Below, in pieces: positions 58,367-64,000 of a stretch of 64,000 bases of DNA. Below the pieces are notes generated by a model. That model was not told where the DNA came from. It saw only the letters and a program-made list of their open reading frames with translations, and ran no database searches. Positions within the stretch are counted from its first letter, which is position 1. Every line of letters begins with the position of its first letter. Position numbers and translations under genes: made by a program. Source of the DNA: Spirodela intermedia. Lineage: Eukaryota > Streptophyta > Magnoliopsida > Alismatales > Araceae. The stretch covers positions 2,817,037-2,881,036 of the forward strand of contig LR746274.1 in NCBI GenBank assembly GCA_902729315.2. Direction: 5' to 3'.

Positions 58367-61300
58367 CCACATGTCCGCTTCTTTCTATGAAATTCTCCCG
58401 ATCTAGTCATTTTCCCTTCAGCTTCCCCCTTATCACGCTTCCATAGTGGAAAGATTTTAGCCACTGCCTCAGCTGGAACCATCAAGAACTCTATTGCCAT
58501 CTTCTGTTGGTGTTATTGTTGTCATCATCAAACATTATTGCTGACAACCCAAACGGATTTTTGTCGCTATGACCACATACATGAGGCCAATGTCCTCATA
58601 CGGCATCATTTCTAAGGTATTCTTCAGCCATCATAATGTCGTCCACAAGATATTCCCAAAAGAGATACTCAGCTCACTAAAGTGAACACTTATGTTCTCT
58701 GGGTTGCTACTCCATGCTCTAACCTACACACACTGTAAGGTTAGAGGTTTATGCTAATTGTCCTATTACTTAAGGTATAGACATACCTCCTGACTAACGG
58801 CCTTGTCATAATACTGCCCTCAAACTTCTTGAATAGATATCACGAGTTTCACAGCTCAACTCTTTGATCATTATTATCATCTCGAAGGTCATCTTCAAGA
58901 TGCCTTCTTGATGCTTATAAGTCACCAAGAAATTCATCCAGAACGCTTCTTTCCTGATATCACTAGCATTGAGTTTTCTCCTTCAAACATCCCAGCCATG
59001 TCCGATACCACTATCAACATGGCACAGTGGCTGCCCAACAGATTTCTAGTTAATCAGCTTCAACAAGCCCTTCTGTCCATTGGTTCCTCCTCTAAACCCT
59101 TTATTATGATTACCAACACCGTATTAGCTCTACTAGTTTGTAATCTCTTGTTCCCAATAATTTGCAAATGACACAATTGACTATAGCTCACTTCGTGTCC
59201 CTCGATGTAATATGATTCCTCAACAGCCTGACCGTTTCTCCTGCACTTTATGTTTCAAACCTTTCCATGAACATAATTCATCTAGTAGCCTTGTTGATGC
59301 TAGATATACAATGTCCGTAATTTGTTTTAACTAGGATCCACATTCAGGCTCACAAGTATTATCCACTAAAGTTAGACACCTCGTCTCCCAAGGGATCCTT
59401 CCTTAACAGCCCTACACTAACAACTTGCAACAAAATTGAGTGATCTCCGTCACATAGAACATCTAATTGGCAGTGGTCTAAAACCTTGTTCATAGGCTTG
59501 TTCCAATGAGCTTATATCCCTTATAGAATCTAATATCCTTGATTCATATCCAAGTTTCTATTCATCTAACATGAAATGCAAAATTTGTTTACTTCGTGAC
59601 ATCATTTTTTTACCGCATGTAATCAAGAATATTCCTTCATTAGGAGGATGTAATTAGTACTGACTTTAATCAATGGGGCGGAGTCAAATTTCCAATGTCC
59701 CAAATCAAGGGCCATAATAATGGGCAATAGTAATAAATTATCTCCAATCTACCAAAAATGAACATGGTTCAAAATAAAAATCAAATGTGAAAGAGAAGAA
59801 AAAAAATAACGTTACAACACCTATCTATCATGAACATACCACATAGAAAAAGAGATTGTTGATACATCTACCAGCATTACCTTTCCATCAAAAAATTCAT
59901 TCCTCCTATTTCTTGTGCCGAGCAACCTCCCAATCCAATCACCACGTCTCAAACCACTCAACAGTACAAAGAGTTCACTGGCAAACTCCAGTATCTGATA
60001 TCTTGTCAATTTGAGGGAGGGTGTTAAGAAAGGATAGTATTTTCCCTATCCCGCCTTTCCTTTTTTTCTATTTTTCCTCTTTGCTTTTTTTTGGGCACTA
60101 GTACTTATACATATAAATTACAACCCTACATGGAGCCTATTCTCTAGTTTACTCTATTCTTTCCTTTCCAAACTTTCAATGATCATTCTTGACTGGAAAA
60201 AAGAATGCCTTAGTAAACTATGAGTGTAGTGTATCTTATACATTGCTGCTTATACGTTAGTAAATTAAAGTTTAAATACAAAACGCATACGCTTGATGAA
60301 TAATGGGAATATGATATACCTACCTGTGAATAATGCCTTTATTAGGTTAATAGATAAGCTTTATACCATGACTGCATCTGATCACATAAAAAGATCCCAA
60401 GGGCATCAAAACTATGGTCCTAAGTAGGAACTTGTTTGGACAAGTAGTAACTGAAGAAGCCTATGTAGATCGACAATAATGATAATTGAACTTATTCTAT
60501 TCCATAGGGAGATTGAACGGATCTTTCAGTGTAATTGGCTGCTTTATCTGAGTACCATTGGTGACTTTATAGTAGACACTGTGGCGCTGAAACCAAGCAG
60601 GTCAATGGATTACTCAACTCTTCGGAGCTACTTGTGCTTCAAACTTCAAGCCAAATAGCCATACATGCTAACCATATAATATAAGATATATCTGCTTTTA
60701 TAATGATTATAATCAGACAACTTGCATAACTAAAGACTCTAGAAGAACCTGCTGCTTTCATATAGTTTTGCTTTGAAAGTCACAGCTGAATTGGTATGAT
60801 CCAACTCAGAGTTTCACTTTTATCTCAGAAGATGATAAGTTGACCAACCTTGATTATTGAAATAAGTACACTTCACAAAGAGACATCAGAAATGACATCC
60901 TTACTGCCAACTGAAGCTGCATCTGATCTCAGGGGATTAGAATCAACAATTATGTACAACAGTGCAGCAAGTAACACTTCCCTAGACAGCTATGACGAGT
61001 ATGGAAAATCAAAACCCATTCATCATCTCATTATTCAAGGATGACACTTCTGCATTTATTCCAAGAAATATTCACATGTATATTTTTATCTTGTGCATGA
61101 CGAAACCTCCCCTTTGACTGACCCCATTGTATCCAGAATGTTTCTGAAATTCCTCTCTTTTATTTTAGTTTCATGTTTGGTTTTGATATACACAATCCCG
61201 GTGTAATGCGTATTCTTATGATTCAACTGTGAATTCTGCATTTATTTTCACCACATTTTACTACACTGATATGTCTACTATGAATCAATTCATGCGCACC

Positions 61301-61955
61301 TTACATAGACTTAGTGCATTTGCATCTTTTTAGTCTAATGTGAAGTTGGGTTCGGATATATGTAGTATTTTCCATGGCTGTGCATCACCAGTAACATGTC
61401 TGATGAGAGCATTATATCACTCCCATCCTACCGTGCTGATCAAAAGTAGCATAAACTTCAATGACATTTTAATACATTACATCTTGTGCCCTGCAAGTTA
61501 TGCTTCAAGCCAATGTTGGCTGATTCTAACTGTTTCAAAACATACAAGGCCCAAAATCTAACATACACCAATGAAACGAGTGGGTTTGAAGTCAAAGGGC
61601 AATAATCATTCAGAACTGTTTCAAACATGTGCTATTTTACTTGCAAGCAATCAGGCAGTTTCTTCACTATCTTACATGTACTGAACTTGAGATTAATAAA
61701 TGGAACAACAACCCTTAAAGATAATTACATAGTGCCTAGTCACATATAGAAATCATCTATGGGATTCGATACGAGATAAAACATGCCTGAGAAAAAGAAG
61801 CAAAAGTCATAAAGAATTAACCTTTACCTGTACAGAAACATACACAAAATTCCATAGATATGAGGGGCAGCCAAGCTCCAACCTTTTTTTCCGAAAGAGC
61901 ATAAATTGTTCAGTAAAACTTTTTCCTGAAAAAGGTGGTGGCAGGGGAGGAGGCA
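49981..61955 (-). CDS. OXA2: OXA1/ALB3-family membrane insertase with TPR tail (OXA2 / ALBINO3-like 2/3), 5' end outside window
   Basis: Minus-strand exons from 5' to 3': 61955-61828 (or from 62006), 56766-56695, 55685-55584, 53461-53402, 52944-52879, 51961-51914, 51096-50941, 50827-50772, 50681-50564, about 50485-50414, 50323-50214, 50089-49981. All phases agree. The membrane core reads PPPLPPPFSGKSFTEQF, GCPSYLWNFVYVSVQ, IPCFFVWMFSIRRMSLDNHP, GGILWFQNLT, YYKLYLDILTFPLLLIAF and GSLVYWVTNSSLTLVQQL, the YidC/Oxa1 fold. It is followed by TPR-like helices (ALNLMNEQSQDEALPLLR, KAFIALGQIYCSRGSLEEAA, SEAARYLRMAAAYDPAVNAY). Plant OXA2-type proteins with TPR tails sit in the mitochondrial inner membrane and help insert COX2; plastid members (ALB3-like 2) are also annotated. 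The transit peptide and TM1 are not found here. A 20-nt candidate exon lies at 62898-62879. Confidence 0.92.
56767..61827 (-). other. 5.1-kb intron of the insertase gene
   Basis: AT-rich sequence with no exon continuing the insertase frame. It contains a region at about 58150-59650 that is richer in C and T and has a (CT)n tract at 58337-58363 and an 87-codon ORF at 58908-59171 (+) beginning MMLISHQEIHPERFF. That region may be an inserted element, but no terminal repeats or enzyme motifs were recognised. Confidence 0.5.
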
Positions 61956-62006
61956 CTTTGAGAAAGGGGTGAAAGGTCAGAAATGGTTCTCTGAATATCT
62001 CAAAGC

Positions 62007-64000
62007 CTATTAAACAAACAACAATCTAATAAAACTGCAAATGACATCAAAATTTAAAGACAAAAAATACTTCGCATAAAGGTTAGGTTGATAAGTTCAT
62101 TTTCGAAGCCTACATCGAAAGACATTTATGTTCCCTCCTGTTTACATTCTTTTTTTATACAACGATATTTATATAAATTAATAACGTGATGAAATCAAAT
62201 ATAAGACAGAAAAGACAATTAGCGTTTTAGTAAAGAAAGAATATGAGCTAAATGATCAACCAAATATGTATCAATCCAGGCCAAAAGTAAAATACATCCA
62301 TCTCTCTCATTTTTTTATTTGAAATAATTTGTACACTAATCCCTAATCCCAAGTCAGATCGAACCATACCAAGTCAATTAAGTCATCCAAAGTGTTTCAG
62401 ATCACCATGTCCGAATCACTGAATAAAATAAGCTTAACTGATCAGATATCATAAAGTCGAAATATTTTTCTCATCTTGCCATATAACTTCTTTCAGAAAA
62501 AAATTCCTAGAGAGAGAAAGTTAAGTCAGGGATGTGCAGGATACTGGGGGGAGTGAGAGACAGATGCTCAAAGTAGAGAGTAAGAAAGGGATACGTGGAA
62601 TCTTGTTGGGGAGGTGCGTGAAGGGAGAGAGAAAAAATGCTCAAGGTGGTGAGCAATTGGGGATGTGTGGAATCTTGTGAGGGAAGAAGGAGAAAGAGAG
62701 AGAGAGAGAGCATGGGGAGACATGGAGTCTGGGAGAAGAGAGGGAGGGGGAGGGGGAGTAAGAGGGTGGGAACATGGGATAACCATGCTTGCTTAACTTT
62801 TGACTAGATGCAGCTTCTTCTAAATCTAAATGAAGTCAGCCTACTATAGTCGCTCAGGATGAAAGCAATAAGCCTTACCTTCCTGAATTTTCCTAGGACT
62901 GAAAGTCAACAGAAAAAAATCATTGGAACTTTAATAAGATGCTGATTTTTTGAAAGGACCTAAAACCAATTAATTAATTATTAAAAAAATCCATCAAAGC
63001 GTCAAATATGAGAGCTGTTCAAAGACCCTTAAACATAACTGTCATACACGAAGATGGTATAATATATACCATAAATGCAACCACACCCAATTAAAAAACT
63101 CCAGCAGTTAAGAAACTTTTTGTTTTAGAAATGCAATTTTTCCACTCTACTCAACCACCCAAGTGGACTGCATAAAGGATAAATTACTATATTACTAAAG
63201 CGCATGATTTCTTTTTTCCATGAGGAGCGTAAACAACACCTCTTCAAAGTTGGTTTAATGTTGCCATTGAATATCGGTGCATGGAATAATGTCAGAAAAA
63301 TCTCGCATATAAAAGAACATCCATGGAACAAATATCCAATGATGTGCCATTTTCTCGACATAGGTGGCAAAAGGTTTAAATTCTCATCCATAAACATACC
63401 CACATGTTCTCGTCATCAGACTACCCCAGAATACCCTTCAAACAAAATTCTTATTTTTAGTGGCAATGGCGTCATTCAAGTATGATCTACCACCAAGTAT
63501 CTAAACCCTTGGTCTGTGATAAGTACAGGAGTCTACTGCGATGGAAGCACATAAACAGACCCCCATTCCCCAACACAAAGAACGAGGTAAATGTAACAAA
63601 AGCCTTAATCAACTCAATTCATCTCCCATCAGGACCCATCTAGTGCAACACTTGAAAAAGGCATGACTATTAACTTATGTACACAAAAGCTTGTTAGCTC
63701 CTATAAGACGATTTTTCACCACAATCCAAGTCCGTTTTCAAGAAATTGTCAGCCTTACAAAGAAAGATGTACAAGTAATCTGAAGTGAAGACCAACACAA
63801 ACTAGAACCATTAATTCTAACACCATCAAAAAGATATCAAGAAATATCTCAACGAAAAAATTAAAGAATCAAAACATGTGACTTGCCTTCGATTATTTCA
63901 TATTAATTCTTCATGACGTAACATGAAGTGTCCATTTGTTGTAATAAAATTAGAAAATAACATAAGAATGGTTCCAAATAAATACATACAGAGACAATAA
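62007..64000. other. Upstream intronic or flanking sequence of the insertase gene
   Basis: No exon encoding the missing N-terminus is evident on the minus strand, so this is probably intron. A GA-rich degenerate repeat occupies 62520-62740: segments resembling gggat(g/a)(t/c)gtggaatcttgt followed by gggaga and (g/a)tgctcaa occur three times at intervals of about 60-70 bp. Confidence 0.45.

Noticed and set aside
62879-62898. 20-nt micro-exon of the insertase gene
   Set aside because: Splice sites and phase fit, but the encoded residues do not clearly match the family and the exon start at 61955 gives a better protein; not included in the gene model.

Overview
This is nuclear DNA of a flowering plant. 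Every recognisable gene has plant-type architecture: GT-AG introns, a plant-only trihelix factor, a cytosolic GAPC, a GTE bromodomain protein, an LHT amino-acid carrier and a plant UBX protein. Several coding exons are extremely GC-rich (the GH5 and LHT genes have mostly C or G third bases) while introns and spacers are AT-rich. Long (GA)n/(CT)n tracts are very common. Together this hints at a monocot or early-diverging angiosperm, but the species cannot be fixed from the sequence. I see no bacterial, viral or organellar segment.

Layout. 0.7-1.2 kb: last two exons of a PUX1-like UBX protein (+). 1.9-2.1 kb: a 66-residue uncharacterised plant protein (+). 2.1-5.7 kb: gene-poor AT-rich spacer. 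6.3-12.1 kb: a complete five-exon GT-1 trihelix transcription factor (+) with a 3.6 kb second intron. 13.3-16.1 kb and 18.2-21.8 kb: two twelve-exon cytosolic GAPDH genes in tandem (+); the first is broken by a 4-nt insertion and the second is intact. 22.5-26.5 kb: AT-rich gene desert. 28.4-30.8 kb: LHT1-type amino-acid transporter (+) whose first transmembrane motif and following splice donor are replaced by a (CT)n run. 32.4-37.6 kb: ten-exon GTE bromodomain/NET protein (+). 38.1-38.7 kb: a three-unit tandem repeat. 39.0-39.8 kb: ribosomal protein eS27 (+). 43.4-44.5 kb: uncharacterised plant protein with a GSPP/SNPL motif (+). 46.7-48.7 kb: secreted GH5 glycosidase with a ricin-B-like tail (+). 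50.0-62.0 kb and onward: an OXA1/ALB3-type insertase with TPR tail on the minus strand, whose 5' end lies outside the window.

The most interesting structure is at 9.66-22.5 kb. The 3' part of the GT-1 gene and the neighbouring GAPC gene were duplicated in tandem, and the two copies then decayed reciprocally. The left copy kept the GT-1 exons but its GAPC is a pseudogene. The right copy kept a functional GAPC but lost the GT-1 exons, leaving only GT-1 intron and 3'-flank sequence. The intact GAPC promoter also has a block of about 45 bp with an ABRE core and a TGACGTCA site that is absent from the dead copy. I found no convincing undescribed multi-gene system. The window is mostly housekeeping and regulatory plant genes; its novelty lies in the duplication history, the LHT lesion, repeat structures and two poorly characterised proteins.
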